Positions 27,155 to 39,130 of a stretch of DNA of 64,000 bases are shown here, in pieces. Location: assembly GCF_030524025.1 (NCBI RefSeq), contig NZ_JAUNHI010000004.1, forward strand, positions 1 through 64,000. Direction: 5' to 3'. The position numbers and the translations under genes are program-made. The notes under the pieces were generated by a model. It saw only the letters and a program-made list of their open reading frames with translations. It was not told the origin of the DNA and ran no database searches. The stretch comes from Actinomyces sp. (GTDB lineage Bacteria > Actinomycetota > Actinomycetes > Actinomycetales > Actinomycetaceae). The stretch's first letter is position 1; each line of letters opens with the position of its first letter.

Positions 27155-27841
27155 ATGCCGTCTGCTTCCCGTCCGCCCACTCGCCCTGTCCCGACCCGCC
27201 TCCTGGCCACACTGAGTTGCCTTCTGGTCGCCTGCGCCCTGACCTCCTGCTCGGCCCTGTCCCGCGGCGAAGCCAGCGCCGCGCCCTCCGCCTGGGAGAC
27301 CTGGACCCCCAGCCCGAGCGCCAGCGCGAGTGCCACGGCAAGCCCGTCACCCACCTACTCCGACGCCTACCTCAGCTCGTCGATGCGGACGAAGCGCCAC
27401 ACGGCGCTGTCGACGCCCAAGCCCGAGCACCCCGGTGGCTGGGGCGAGGAGGGCATGAACGGCGCGGTCGCCGCCGCCATCTATTTCATGAGCCTCTACC
27501 CCTACGTCTACGCCACCGGCGACCTCACCGACTGGGAGGCCATGAGCGACGACGCGTGCATCTTCTGCAATTCCGTGATCGCTGACGTCCGCGCCCTCCA
27601 CGCCGACGGCGGCTGGATGGATCCGTGGACCCAAACGGTCATCTCAGTGGTATACGCCCCGCCTGCCGATGAGCAGGGCATCCACCGCGTCGACGTCACC
27701 GCCAGCGCCGAGGCCAGCACCGCACACGACGGCCGCGGCAAGGTGACCAGGGAGTACGACGCGATCGACAGCCAGACGATCTTCCTCACGCTCACAATGA
27801 TCGACGGCCAGTGGATCATCCACGAAGGGGAGACCCCGTGA
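27155..27841 (+). CDS. secreted lipoprotein, DUF6318-like (copy 1)
   Basis: The 228-residue protein has a lipoprotein signal: Arg-rich start, hydrophobic core and lipobox LTSC at about residue 34. A Ser/Pro/Ala-rich linker (PSPSASASATASPSP) is followed by a 140-residue domain with EHPGGWGEEGMNG and an invariant DDACIFCN pair of cysteines. It resembles the DUF6318 family of actinobacterial lipoproteins, function unknown. GTGGAGG precedes the ATG at 27155; an earlier in-frame start is unlikely. It is a tandem paralogue of the next gene, promoter included. Confidence 0.72.
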   Translation: MPSASRPPTRPVPTRLLATLSCLLVACALTSCSALSRGEASAAPSAWETWTPSPSASASATASPSPTYSDAYLSSSMRTKRHTALSTPKPEHPGGWGEEGMNGAVAAAIYFMSLYPYVYATGDLTDWEAMSDDACIFCNSVIADVRALHADGGWMDPWTQTVISVVYAPPADEQGIHRVDVTASAEASTAHDGRGKVTREYDAIDSQTIFLTLTMIDGQWIIHEGETP

Positions 27842-27890
27842 AGCCGCCGGGACATCTGCATCACCCCTTGAAGAAGCGGCCTTCAGGGTC

Positions 27891-27918
27891 TTGCATCTCG
27901 TATCGTGACGGGTATCAT
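27891..27918 (+). promoter_or_regulatory. promoter of the second duplicated lipoprotein gene
   Basis: TTGCAT, 16 bp, TATCAT, with CGTGACGGG in the spacer. It matches the promoter at 27069-27096 in both elements and spacing. Confidence 0.65.
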
Positions 27919-27976
27919 AGTTCACGGTTCCGCTTGGGACACCCTGACACCGAGCCCTGATGGTGGAGGTCGTTTC

Positions 27977-28651
27977 ATGCCGCTTGCTTCCCGCCCGCCC
28001 ACTCGCCCACGCTCGACCCGCCTCCTGGCCGCACTGACGTGCTTGCTGGCCGCCTGCGCCCTGACGTCCTGCTCGGCCCTGTCCCGCGGCGAGGCCAGCG
28101 CCGCGCCCTCCCCCTGGGAGACCTGGAGCCCCAGCCCGAGCGCCACGGCAAGCCCGTCACCCACCTACTCCGACGCCGAGCTCACCTCGGAGATGCGTAC
28201 GAAGCGCAACACCGCGCTGTCCACAACCAAGCCCGAGCACCCCGACGGCTGGGGCGAGGAGGGCATGAACGGAGCCATCGCCGCCGCCACCTACTTCATG
28301 AGCCTCTACCCCTACGTCTACGCCACCGGCGACCTCACTGACTGGGAGGCCATGAGCGACGACGCGTGCATCTTCTGCAACTCGGTGATCGCCGACGTCC
28401 GCGCCCTCCACGCCGACGGCGGCTGGGCTGACATGTGGACCCAGGAGATCACATCTGTTGCCTATGCCCCACCTGACCCCGACAAGGAATACCACCGCGT
28501 CGACATCTCCGCTAGCTCCGCAGCCGCCACCGCATACGACGGCACAGGTCAGGTCACCACCGAGTCCGACCCCAACGAGAGCCAAACCATCATCCTGGCT
28601 GTCGGCATGGTCGACGGCGAGTGGATCATCCGCGAAGGAGAGACCCCATGA
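27977..28651 (+). CDS. secreted lipoprotein, DUF6318-like (copy 2)
   Basis: This 224-residue paralogue of the preceding gene has the same signal and lipobox (ALTSC), a shorter Ser/Pro linker, and near-identical EHPDGWGEEGMNG and YVYATGDLTDWEAMSDDACIFC segments. Divergence is concentrated in the last 70 residues. GTGGAGG precedes the ATG. Its stop overlaps the start of the next gene as ATGA, so the next gene is probably expressed with it. Confidence 0.72.
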   Translation: MPLASRPPTRPRSTRLLAALTCLLAACALTSCSALSRGEASAAPSPWETWSPSPSATASPSPTYSDAELTSEMRTKRNTALSTTKPEHPDGWGEEGMNGAIAAATYFMSLYPYVYATGDLTDWEAMSDDACIFCNSVIADVRALHADGGWADMWTQEITSVAYAPPDPDKEYHRVDISASSAAATAYDGTGQVTTESDPNESQTIILAVGMVDGEWIIREGETP

Positions 28652-29484
28652 GAAGCGTGAGCGCTCTGGCTGTGGTCGCCGCCATGACCATGCCGATGGT
28701 AGGAGCAGACGGCGGTTCCTCCGAGCTCGACTGGTTCGGCCGGGGCGACGGCAATTCGGTCAGCCTGAGCGCGGAGAGCGTGAGCACCGTCGCACCGCGC
28801 GCTCAAGCGCCGGCGGGCGGGGGCCAGTGGACCGGCACGACGCAGGGCATGCCCGCCTCCGAGGAGACCCCCTTGGACTGGCAGGACAACGGCTGCTTCA
28901 CGGCCACCGCGCCGGCCAATCCCGACCTCGCGGAGGACCCGACCTACATGGAGAACATCCCGCTGCTGACCGTCTGCCCGCCGCCCGGCGAGGCGGCCGC
29001 CACCGGCGGGACGGCTCCGGCGCCGCTCGTCGTCACGCGTGAGGACGTCGCCCAGGTGCTTGTCGACGGCTCGGGCATCAACCGTCAGCCACCCGGTGAG
29101 GAGGTCCTCGTGTCGAAGATCCTCATCGTCTACACCTCAGGGGACTCACGGATCCTCAGCACACAGGTCGGCTCGACACCCGTGGAAATCGAGGTCACCC
29201 CGACGACATTCACCTGGGAGTGGGGCGACGCCACCACCTCGACCGTCACCGATCCCGGGGCGCCCTTCCCCAACCACACGGTCTTCCACAAGTACCAGAG
29301 CACCGCCCTCGACGTCTCCCTGACGCTGACCACCACCTGGTCGGCCCGGTACCGGCCCGCAGGTGCGGGTTCCTGGCGCACCGTTCAGGGCACCGTCACG
29401 ACCAGCGAAGTCTCCGAGCCCTTCGACATCGTGCGCACGGTCACCTACCTGACCGACGACGCCGAGGAGGCCCAGGGGCACTGA
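28648..29484 (+). CDS. secreted protein with a PKD-like fold
   Basis: The 278-residue protein has a hydrophobic start (VSALAVVAAMTMPMVGA) that could be a signal peptide. Residues about 190-260 contain TFTWEWGDATTSTVTDPG and NHTVFHKY, a layout seen in PKD-like beta-sandwich domains of actinobacterial secreted proteins. Two Cys (DNGCFTA, LTVCPPP) may form a disulfide. It overlaps the second lipoprotein gene by ATGA, suggesting the lipoproteins and this protein act together at the surface. Function unknown. Confidence 0.65.
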   Translation: MRSVSALAVVAAMTMPMVGADGGSSELDWFGRGDGNSVSLSAESVSTVAPRAQAPAGGGQWTGTTQGMPASEETPLDWQDNGCFTATAPANPDLAEDPTYMENIPLLTVCPPPGEAAATGGTAPAPLVVTREDVAQVLVDGSGINRQPPGEEVLVSKILIVYTSGDSRILSTQVGSTPVEIEVTPTTFTWEWGDATTSTVTDPGAPFPNHTVFHKYQSTALDVSLTLTTTWSARYRPAGAGSWRTVQGTVTTSEVSEPFDIVRTVTYLTDDAEEAQGH

Positions 29485-29550
29485 GGGCGGTGCCCGCACC
29501 GGGCCGGCAACCCGATCGGTGGACCCGGCGCAAGGACGACGACGGCATGA

Positions 29551-29556
29551 CACACT
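29551..29556 (+). promoter_or_regulatory. candidate leaderless -10 (CACACT)
   Basis: CACACT ends 6 nt before the ATG at 29563. Confidence 0.4.
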
Positions 29557-29562
29557 GGCGCC

Positions 29563-30360
29563 ATGTCTGTCGACTCCCCGGCGCCCGCGCGCCCGGGCAA
29601 CCCCTACGGGGTCGCCCTCCTCGTCGTCATCGCCCTCGCCCTAGCCGTCACCGCGGGCTTCCTCGTCACCCGCGACGAACGCGCCCTGTCCTCGGCCTCG
29701 TCGACCGGATCCGCCGGCACCGCCCAGGCCGCGACAACCCCGACCACCGCCGCGACGGCGGCCCCGACCTCCGCACCCTCCCAGACCGACCCGACAACCC
29801 TGGAGATCCTGCACAGCGAGGTCACGCGGAACCCTGAGGACACCCGCGCCCAGGGGGCGGTCGACGCACCGGTCGTCATGGTGCTCTACTCCGACTTCGC
29901 CTGCCCCTCCTGCACCCGACTGGCCCAGGATGTCGAGCCCCAGCTCGCCGACCTCGTCGAGGCCGGCACCCTGCGCATCGAGTGGCGGGACCTCGCTCAG
30001 GTCTCCGAGACCTCCCCCCTGGCCGCACAGGCCGGGATCGCCGCCGCCAACCAGGGCATGTTCTGGGAGTTCCACGACGCCGTCTACGCCGCCGCGGACC
30101 CCACGGGTCACTCGGAGTACACCGAGCAGTCCCTCATCGACTTCGCCCAAGCCGTGGGCGTTCCCGACATCGAGCAGTTCACGGCCGACATGAACGACGC
30201 CGCCACCGCCCAGGCGGTCACCGACGCCACCCAGCACGCCCAGGGAATCGGCATCACCGGCACACCGTTCATGATCATCAACGACGCCTACATCCCCGGG
30301 TACCAGACGCCCGAGATCGTGCGCGCCACCATTGAGGAGCAGGCCGCGGCCGCGCAGTGA
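29563..30360 (+). CDS. membrane-anchored DsbA-like thioredoxin-fold oxidoreductase
   Basis: The 265-residue protein has one N-terminal membrane helix (VALLVVIALALAVTAGFLV), a Thr/Ala-rich linker and a DsbA-type thioredoxin domain. The active site is FACPSC (Cys114, Cys117) and the cis-Pro loop is GITGTPF. This is the layout of actinobacterial MdbA/DsbA proteins that form disulfides in exported proteins; the upstream secreted proteins with paired Cys are possible clients. It lacks a neighbouring VKOR/DsbB. The region beyond its stop runs into the remnant lacI. Confidence 0.9.
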   Translation: MSVDSPAPARPGNPYGVALLVVIALALAVTAGFLVTRDERALSSASSTGSAGTAQAATTPTTAATAAPTSAPSQTDPTTLEILHSEVTRNPEDTRAQGAVDAPVVMVLYSDFACPSCTRLAQDVEPQLADLVEAGTLRIEWRDLAQVSETSPLAAQAGIAAANQGMFWEFHDAVYAAADPTGHSEYTEQSLIDFAQAVGVPDIEQFTADMNDAATAQAVTDATQHAQGIGITGTPFMIINDAYIPGYQTPEIVRATIEEQAAAAQ

Positions 30361-30452
30361 GCCCCTCGGCCGGCACAAGCCGCGCCGCCCCCTCCACCCC
30401 GGGGCTCCGACAGTCCCGGCACCGCCCCCCTGGGTCCCGGCCGCACCGCCGC

Positions 30453-33033
<2,581 letters not shown>

Positions 33034-33114
33034 CGCCGTCGGGCCGCCGGTGCCGCAGGCACACCCCACTGACACCACGACACCCACACCCCACTGACAC
33101 CACGAGGTGACCCC

Positions 33115-33815
33115 ATGAATGAGAAGAAGTACCTGCGCTGGTACAACAAGGTCGGCTACGGGTCGGGCGACGTCGCCGGGAACGTCGTCTACGCCCTCCT
33201 GTCTGCCTTCACGATGATCTACCTGACCGACACCGCCGGCCTCAACGTCGGCGTCATCGGCACCCTCATGATGCTCTCGAAGTTCTTCGACGGGTTCTCC
33301 GAATCATCCTGGTCGTGTTCATCATGACCCAGATGTTCACCGCGACGCTCAACATGGGCATCTACTTCATGACCTACATCCTGGGCAACGCCAACCTTCT
33401 GGGAGGATTCGCCTGGGCGATCAACATCCCCCTCATCGCCGAGGCCAGCGAGCACACCTTCCTGCGCTCGGGCAAGCGCATCGACGGGCTCATGTTCTCC
33501 TGCACCTCCCTGGGGGTCAAGATCGGCTCGGGCCTGGGAACCGCCCTGGCGGGCTGGCTGCTGGCCGCCTCGGGCTACATCGCCAACGCCCCTGAGCAGA
33601 CCGGCTCGGTCATCACGATGCTCTACGTCATGTACCTGTGGATTTCCGCGGTCGCCAACGCGATCATCCTGGCGCTGCTGTGGCGGCTGGACGTGGAGAA
33701 AGCCAATGCCCGGCTGCGCACCCGTGCCGTCGACGGCGGCGGGGAGGCCCCGGGGGCCAGGGACGGGGACGACGCCGGAGCGGGCGCCAGCACGGACACC
33801 GGCGCAGAGGTGTAA
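33115..33815 (+). pseudogene. GPH-family sugar:cation symporter remnant
   Basis: The 5' end is intact: MNEKKYLRWYNKVGYGSGD is a normal LacS/MelB-type N terminus, and GAGGTGA precedes the ATG. After KFFDGFSE the frame breaks (stop at 33327). The read resumes in another frame from about 33306 (ILVVFIMTQMF) and continues to GKRIDGLMFSCTSLG and the last helices. Around 200 residues of the usual 450 are missing, with another join at GNANLLGGF. It is the third dead gene of the lactose locus. Confidence 0.85.
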
Positions 33816-33890
33816 CCGCTCGCGTCAGTCCGGGGCCGGCGCCGTCATTCCGGGACTCGGTTCGCGAGTCCGGGGCTGCGTCGGGCAAAG

Positions 33891-33945
33891 CGGGGCTCTG
33901 CGGTGATTCCGGGGCGGAGACCCCCGGAATCACCGCAGATCCCCG
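33891..33945. repeat. long hairpin repeat with a CCCCGGAATCACCGCAG arm
   Basis: The core is a perfect 17-bp stem (33898-33914 with 33922-33938) around a 7-nt loop. It extends outward to 24 positions with one mismatch. The right arm (25 bp, 33921-33945) is found again, identical, at 58573-58597. It lies between two pseudogenes. Confidence 0.8.
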
Positions 33946-34701
33946 GACTCAACTACCAAGCCCCGGAACGACCGACCTGGGCCCTGGGCGGCGATGGCCG
34001 CGGCAACCTCGGCGGCCGCCGCCGAGAAGTCCTCAAGCACCGTCCGCTCCTGGACCTGGGCCAGGAACACCAGGTGAGGCACCGCCTCCTCCAGACTCGC
34101 CACCGACGCCGTCATCCTCCCCGTCAGACAAAAGGCCGGCACAAAACCCACGACCTGCCCCACACCCACCGGACCCAGACGCTCAATCACCTCATCAACC
34201 ACGGGCCTCCCCCGTGTCCTCATCAGTGAAAGAGTCAACATCCCCCCACGTAAGCGTGATACCACCCATGCGCTCACGCATGACCGGATCCACCATGTCT
34301 TGGGCATTACCAGCGTCGGGGCGGATCCATCCGAGGATCGGGTTGATGCTCAGCGCGGGACCGGAGACCTCACCCCACAGCTCCATCGCACCCATCGCGG
34401 TACGGGTCAAGCACCACCACCGCTGAGCCGGGAAAGGCAGAGCCACCCCGTCCAGCCACGCGTCAACCACCGGCTCCCACTCCAAAGGATCAGCAAGCCA
34501 GAAACGCCCCTCACCGAAACCGTCAAAACCAAAACGCCGCCACACATAAAGCACCGACTCCGGCATCACACCCGAGAACCGCTCCACATGCTCGACAGTC
34601 AACGGACGCCCCGCCCCCATCGGCGTCCAGCCCTCGTAGTCCAGCAGGTCCTCCTGCACCCTTGCCTCAACCCAGTCCAGGTCCCAGGGAAGATCAACCA
34701 T
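33930..34701 (-). pseudogene. frameshifted GAD-like/Tdi1-like immunity protein
   Basis: The first 168 codons (34701 to 34195) encode a GAD-like domain (EGWTPMGAGRPLTVEHVERF, WLADPLEWEPVVDAWLDG). In the neighbouring frame the expected Tdi1-type C terminus follows directly: RPVVDEVIERLGPVGVGQVV, then GFVPAFCLTGRM and LVFLAQV. The switch is at a run of five C (34209-34213); four would restore one frame of about 250 residues. This family neutralises polymorphic toxins. No toxin gene lies nearby. Either an orphan immunity gene has just died, or this is a base-calling error. Confidence 0.72.
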
Positions 34702-34708
34702 AAACACC

Positions 34709-34714
34709 ACACTA
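34709..34714 (-). promoter_or_regulatory. candidate leaderless -10 (TAGTGT)
   Basis: On the minus strand TAGTGT ends 7 nt before the ATG at 34701. Confidence 0.5.
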
Positions 34715-34869
34715 CCCACCACAACCACCCCCCGACCAGCACGCCGACACCACAGACCTCCCCCACCCAGACCACCCCGCCACCGACCCTCGCCACCCGC
34801 ACGCACACCCTCCGACCACAGGCGGAACACCCACCTCCACGTGATATACCGCACGTAGCCCTGCTCTAT

Positions 34870-34888
34870 TTAGGTGAGACTAACCTCC
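34870..34888 (+). promoter_or_regulatory. DtxR/IdeR iron box
   Basis: TTAGGTGAGACTAACCT is an inverted repeat (TTAGGT and its inverse with one mismatch, TAACCT) matching the 19-bp DtxR/IdeR consensus. It lies about 75 nt before the binding-protein start and should give iron-dependent repression of the whole operon. Confidence 0.88.
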
Positions 34889-34960
34889 ACTACGGTCGGA
34901 GTGGCTGTCGCCGTCACGACCGCCTCGACCAGTACCGCCCCACAGAGAGCCGTCAACACC

Positions 34961-36007
34961 GTGTCCGTCTCCCGTAAGTCCTTCCTCCTGGCCTCCCTCC
35001 TCGTGCCCGCAGGCCTGGCCGTCTCGGCCTGCGGCTCGTCGTCCTCCGGATCGGGCAGCCCCTCGGCCACCACGGGCGGCGACACCGGGAGCCTGAGCGT
35101 CACGCACGCCTTCGGCACCACCGAGGTCCCCGGCGTCGTCGAGCGCATCGCCTGCGTCAACTGGGGCAACCACGACGTCCCGCTGGCCCTGGGGATCATG
35201 CCGGTGGGCATGGCCAAGCAGACCTGGGGCGTCGAGGACGACTCGGGCATGCTGCCGTGGACCAAGGAGAAGGTCGACGAGCTCGTGGCCGACGGCGCCC
35301 AGGCACCCGAGCTGTTCGACGAGACCGACGCCATCGCCTTCGAGGCCGTCGCCGCCACGACCCCCGACGTCATCCTGGCCGCCTACTCCGGTCTCACCCA
35401 GGAGGACTACGACACGCTGAGCAAGATCGCCCCGACCATCGCCTACCCCACCGTCGCCTGGGGCACCCCGTGGCGCGAGATGATCACGATGGACGCCACC
35501 GGCATGCGCCGCACCGCCGACGGCGAGGCCCTCGTCGCCGAGCTCGACACCCTCATCACCGACTCCCTGGCCGACTACCCCCAGCTGGCGGGCAAGACCT
35601 CCGCCTTCTTCTACCTCGACCCCACCGACACCTCCACCATCGGCTTCTACACGACCGCCGACCCGCGCACGGCCTTCCTGTCCGACCTCGGGATGGCGGT
35701 GCCCCCCTCGGTCCAGACCGCCTCCGACGCCGACCCGGACACCTTCTACGTCACGGTCGCCTCAGAGAACGCCGACACCCTCAACGACGTCGACCTCATG
35801 GTCTGCTATGGGCAGGCCGACACCCTGGCCACCCTCCAGGCCGACCCGCGGCTCGGCACCATCCCGGCCATCAAGAACGGTGCCGTGGCCATGGTCGGGG
35901 ACGCCACCCCGCTGGCCGCCTCGACCAACCCCGGCCCCCTGTCCCTGCCCTGGGGGCTCGCGCAGTACCTGGAGCTCATCGGCGCCGCCGCCGACAAGGT
36001 CCAGTGA
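34961..36007 (+). CDS. ferric-siderophore ABC transporter, substrate-binding lipoprotein
   Basis: The 348-residue lipoprotein (lipobox VSAC, then a Ser/Gly linker) is a class III (FecB/FepB-type) binding protein. Its two lobes are joined by a long helix; GTTEVPGVVERIACVNWG and PDVILAAYSGLTQEDYDTLSKIAPTIAY, read in two blocks, are typical. It captures ferric siderophore outside the membrane. The open frame extends to 34874; GTG 34961 gives a normal signal peptide (VSVSRKSFLLASLLVPAG). First gene of a five-gene operon under the iron box, joined to the next by GTGA. Confidence 0.9.
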   Translation: MSVSRKSFLLASLLVPAGLAVSACGSSSSGSGSPSATTGGDTGSLSVTHAFGTTEVPGVVERIACVNWGNHDVPLALGIMPVGMAKQTWGVEDDSGMLPWTKEKVDELVADGAQAPELFDETDAIAFEAVAATTPDVILAAYSGLTQEDYDTLSKIAPTIAYPTVAWGTPWREMITMDATGMRRTADGEALVAELDTLITDSLADYPQLAGKTSAFFYLDPTDTSTIGFYTTADPRTAFLSDLGMAVPPSVQTASDADPDTFYVTVASENADTLNDVDLMVCYGQADTLATLQADPRLGTIPAIKNGAVAMVGDATPLAASTNPGPLSLPWGLAQYLELIGAAADKVQ

Positions 36008-37053
36008 CCCCCGCCGACGGCCGCCCGGCCCGTCGGGGAGGCTCGGCCCGTCGGGGCCGCTCGGTTCCGCGGGGCCCCCTCGCCCTTGCCCTCCTCCTTG
36101 CCGCCGTGGTTGTGGCCGCCGTCTGCTCGGTGGCCTTCGGCGCCCGGGTCGTCGGGATCGACGAGATCCTGCGCGGGCTGGCCGGCGGCGCCCAGGACCT
36201 CGGGGCGATCTCGGTGGCCGAGCGGGTCCCGCGCACCGCGACCGCGCTCGTCAGCGGGGCGGCGCTAGGGATGGCCGGTGCCCTCATGCAGGCCGTCACC
36301 CGCAACCCGATCGCCGACCCCGGCATCCTGGGGATCAACACGGGCGCCTCGCTGGCCATCGTCGTGGGGATCGCCTTCGTGGGCATCTCGACGACGCCCC
36401 AGTACATCGCCGTGGCCCTGGCCGGCGGGGCCGCCACCGCCGTCGTCGTCCACGCCGTGGGCTCGGCCGGACCGGGGGGCGCGACACCCGTCAAGCTGGC
36501 GCTGGCCGGGGTGGCGACAACGGCCGCTCTGTCCTCACTGGTCTCAGCCGTCGCACTGCCCCGGGCCGCGGGGCTGGAGGACTTCCGCTTCTGGCAGGTC
36601 GGGTCCACCGGGCGCGGGACCTGGGAGGCACTGGGCGCCGTCGGGCCCCTGCTCATCGTGGCGGCGCTCCTCGCACTCACCCTGGCCCGCCCGCTCAACT
36701 CCCTGGCGCTGGGCGAGGAGACCGCGGTAGGCCTGGGCGTGGCGGTGGGACGCACGCGCCTGCTCGCATCGGGCGCCGGGGTCGTCCTGTGCGCGGCGAC
36801 GACGGCGCTGGCCGGCCCCATCGGCTTCGTCGGCCTCATGGTCCCCCATGCGGTGCGCATGCTCGTGGGCCCCGACCACCGCTGGCTGCTGCCGCTGTCG
36901 GCACTGGGCGGGGCGAGCCTGCTCACCGTCGCCGACGTCCTGGGACGGGTCATCGCGCGCCCGGCCGAGGTCAGCGTCGGGGTGGTCACGGCCTTCGTCG
37001 GAGCCCCCGTCCTCATCCTCATCGCCCGCGGCGCGAAGGTGCGCGAGCTATGA
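36004..37053 (+). CDS. ferric-siderophore ABC permease 1 (FecCD family)
   Basis: This 349-residue permease has about nine or ten helices. It has the FecCD-family motifs RVPRTATALVSGAALGMAGA and TRNPIADPGILGINTGAS, and the ATPase-coupling GPIGFVGLMVPHAVRML. The GTG start overlaps the previous stop as GTGA, and ATGA links it to the second permease. Together the two form the membrane channel of the importer. Confidence 0.93.
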   Translation: MTPADGRPARRGGSARRGRSVPRGPLALALLLAAVVVAAVCSVAFGARVVGIDEILRGLAGGAQDLGAISVAERVPRTATALVSGAALGMAGALMQAVTRNPIADPGILGINTGASLAIVVGIAFVGISTTPQYIAVALAGGAATAVVVHAVGSAGPGGATPVKLALAGVATTAALSSLVSAVALPRAAGLEDFRFWQVGSTGRGTWEALGAVGPLLIVAALLALTLARPLNSLALGEETAVGLGVAVGRTRLLASGAGVVLCAATTALAGPIGFVGLMVPHAVRMLVGPDHRWLLPLSALGGASLLTVADVLGRVIARPAEVSVGVVTAFVGAPVLILIARGAKVREL

Positions 37054-38117
37054 GCCCGACCCGTCCTGCGCCTGAGAGAGCCGGCTCCGTCCCGCTTGGC
37101 TTCACCGCTCCGGGCCGAGGCCGTCGGGCCCGCCGCCGTCTCGCGGTCACCTGCGCTCTGACCCTGCTCGTGGCGGCCCTGTGGTGGGCGAGCGTCCTTC
37201 TCGGCGAGACCCGGTACAGCCCGGCAGAGGTTCTGCGGGTCATGGCCGGGGAGACGGTCCCGGGCGCCTCCTTCGTTGTCGGCGAGCTGCGGCTGCCGCG
37301 GGCCCTCGTCGGCCTGCTCACCGGGGTGGCCTTCGGCATGGCGGGCACGACCTCCCAGACCATGCTGCGCAACCAGCTGGCCAGCCCCGACATCATCGGG
37401 ATCACCTCGGGGGCCTCGGCCAGCGCCGTGCTCGCCATCCTCGTCCTGGGGTGGTCGGGGGCGTCGGTGACGGCGCTGGCGGTGGTCGCCGGGGTGGCGA
37501 CGGCCGCCGTCATCTACCTGCTGTCCGGCTCGGGGAGGTCCCAGGGCGGGCGACTCATCCTCATCGGGATCGGGGTGTCCTCGATGTTCTCCTCGGTCAT
37601 CGCCTACCTCCAGATGCGGGCGTCGGTCTACGACGTCGCCGACGCCATGCGCTGGCTGTCGGGCTCGCTCAGCTCGGCCTCCTGGGAGCAGGTGCCGCTC
37701 GTGGCCGTCACGCTTCTCGTACTCGGTACGCTCCTGGCCGTGGTCGGCCGGGACCTGGGGCCGCTCGTGCTCGGTGAGGAGGCGGCCACCGGCCTGGGCG
37801 TACACGTCGTGCGCACCCGGGCGGTACTCGTCCTGGCGATGGTGGGGCTGTCGGCTGTGGCCACCGCCGCAACCGGCCCGATCGCCTTCGTGTCCTTCCT
37901 GGCCGGACCGATCGCCGCGCGCCTTGTCGGTCCCACCGACCGCACACTGCTCGTCCCAGCGGGACTCATGGGCGCCGCCATCGTTCTGGGCGCCGACCTG
38001 CTGGCCCAGCAGGTGCTGCCCACGGCGCTGCCCGTGGGGGTCGTGACCGGGATCGTCGGCGCCCCCGCTCTTGTCATCCAGCTTCTCCGCATCAACCGTC
38101 AGGGGGCCAGCGCATGA
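37050..38117 (+). CDS. ferric-siderophore ABC permease 2 (FecCD family)
   Basis: This 355-residue permease has a basic N-terminal tail and the family motifs ELRLPRALVGLLTGVAFGMA, RNQLASPDIIGITSGASA, and GPIAFVSFLAGPIAARLVG in the coupling helix. It is a heterodimer partner of the preceding gene. It overlaps both neighbours by ATGA, a tight translational chain. Confidence 0.93.
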   Translation: MSPTRPAPERAGSVPLGFTAPGRGRRARRRLAVTCALTLLVAALWWASVLLGETRYSPAEVLRVMAGETVPGASFVVGELRLPRALVGLLTGVAFGMAGTTSQTMLRNQLASPDIIGITSGASASAVLAILVLGWSGASVTALAVVAGVATAAVIYLLSGSGRSQGGRLILIGIGVSSMFSSVIAYLQMRASVYDVADAMRWLSGSLSSASWEQVPLVAVTLLVLGTLLAVVGRDLGPLVLGEEAATGLGVHVVRTRAVLVLAMVGLSAVATAATGPIAFVSFLAGPIAARLVGPTDRTLLVPAGLMGAAIVLGADLLAQQVLPTALPVGVVTGIVGAPALVIQLLRINRQGASA

Positions 38118-39130
38118 GCGCCACCGCACCCGCCGTCCCGCACGGCACCGCACCGGCCGTCCCGCGCCACCTGAGCACGACCGCGCTCAGCTCCGGCTAT
38201 GGCCGACGCACCATCGTCGACGGAGTCGACCTGGAGGTGCCGACCGGCCGGATCACCGTCATCGTGGGCGCCAATGCCTGCGGGAAGTCGACGCTGCTCA
38301 AGACGATGGCGCGGATCCTGGCGCCCAGCGCCGGCGCCGTGCTCCTCGACGGGGAGCCGGTGGGATCGATCCCCACCAAGCGCCTGGCGACCCGCCTGGG
38401 GCTCCTGCCCCAGCAGCCCATCGCCCCCGAGGGCATCGCCGTGTCGGACCTCGTGGGCCGTGGGCGTCACCCCCACCAGGGGGCCTTCCGCTCCTGGACC
38501 GCCGAGGACCGGCGGATCGTCGAGGAGGCGCTCGTGGCCACCGGGACGGCGCCGCTGGCCGACCGCGCCATCGACGAGCTCTCCGGAGGGCAGCGTCAGC
38601 GGGTGTGGATCGCCATGGCGCTGGCCCAACGCACCGACGTCCTCCTGCTCGACGAGCCGACCACCTTCCTCGACCTGGCTCACCAGGTCGAGGTCCTCGA
38701 CCTGCTCACCGACCTCAACCGTGACCGCGGCACGACCATCGTCATGGTCCTCCACGACATCAACCTGGCCGCGCGGTACGCCGACCACGTCGTGGCCATG
38801 AAGGCCGGGCGGGTCGTGGCCGCCGGACCGCCGCGCGAGGTGGTCGACCCCGGGCTCATGCGGGAGGTCTTCGGCCTGTCGGCCGAGGTCATCACCGACC
38901 CGGTCTCGGGCACGCCGCTCATCGTGCCCCGCGGCCGGTACCACGGCGGCGATCCGGCCGGGACCGCCGGGGCCGGGGATGCCGGGCCGGCCGGCGAGCC
39001 CGCTGACCCGCAGGACAGTGCCGACGAGCCGGGTAGAGCCATCGGCGCGGTCCGGGGCGGGCCCGTCGAAGATGCCGACAGCGAGCAGGCTCACGGCGAG
39101 AAGCCCCGCCGGCACGAGGAGGGGCGATGA
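38114..39130 (+). CDS. ferric-siderophore ABC ATPase (FecE/FepC family)
   Basis: The 338-residue ATPase has Walker A GANACGKST (Ala-Cys in place of the usual Gly-Ser/Ala), signature ELSGGQRQRVWIAMAL, Walker B DVLLLDEPTTFLDL and switch His in VLHDIN. About 60 extra residues at the C terminus (Asp/Gly/Pro-rich after LIVPRGRYHGG) are unusual for the family and look disordered. ATGA overlaps on both sides. It powers the two permeases above. Confidence 0.94.
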   Translation: MSATAPAVPHGTAPAVPRHLSTTALSSGYGRRTIVDGVDLEVPTGRITVIVGANACGKSTLLKTMARILAPSAGAVLLDGEPVGSIPTKRLATRLGLLPQQPIAPEGIAVSDLVGRGRHPHQGAFRSWTAEDRRIVEEALVATGTAPLADRAIDELSGGQRQRVWIAMALAQRTDVLLLDEPTTFLDLAHQVEVLDLLTDLNRDRGTTIVMVLHDINLAARYADHVVAMKAGRVVAAGPPREVVDPGLMREVFGLSAEVITDPVSGTPLIVPRGRYHGGDPAGTAGAGDAGPAGEPADPQDSADEPGRAIGAVRGGPVEDADSEQAHGEKPRRHEEGR

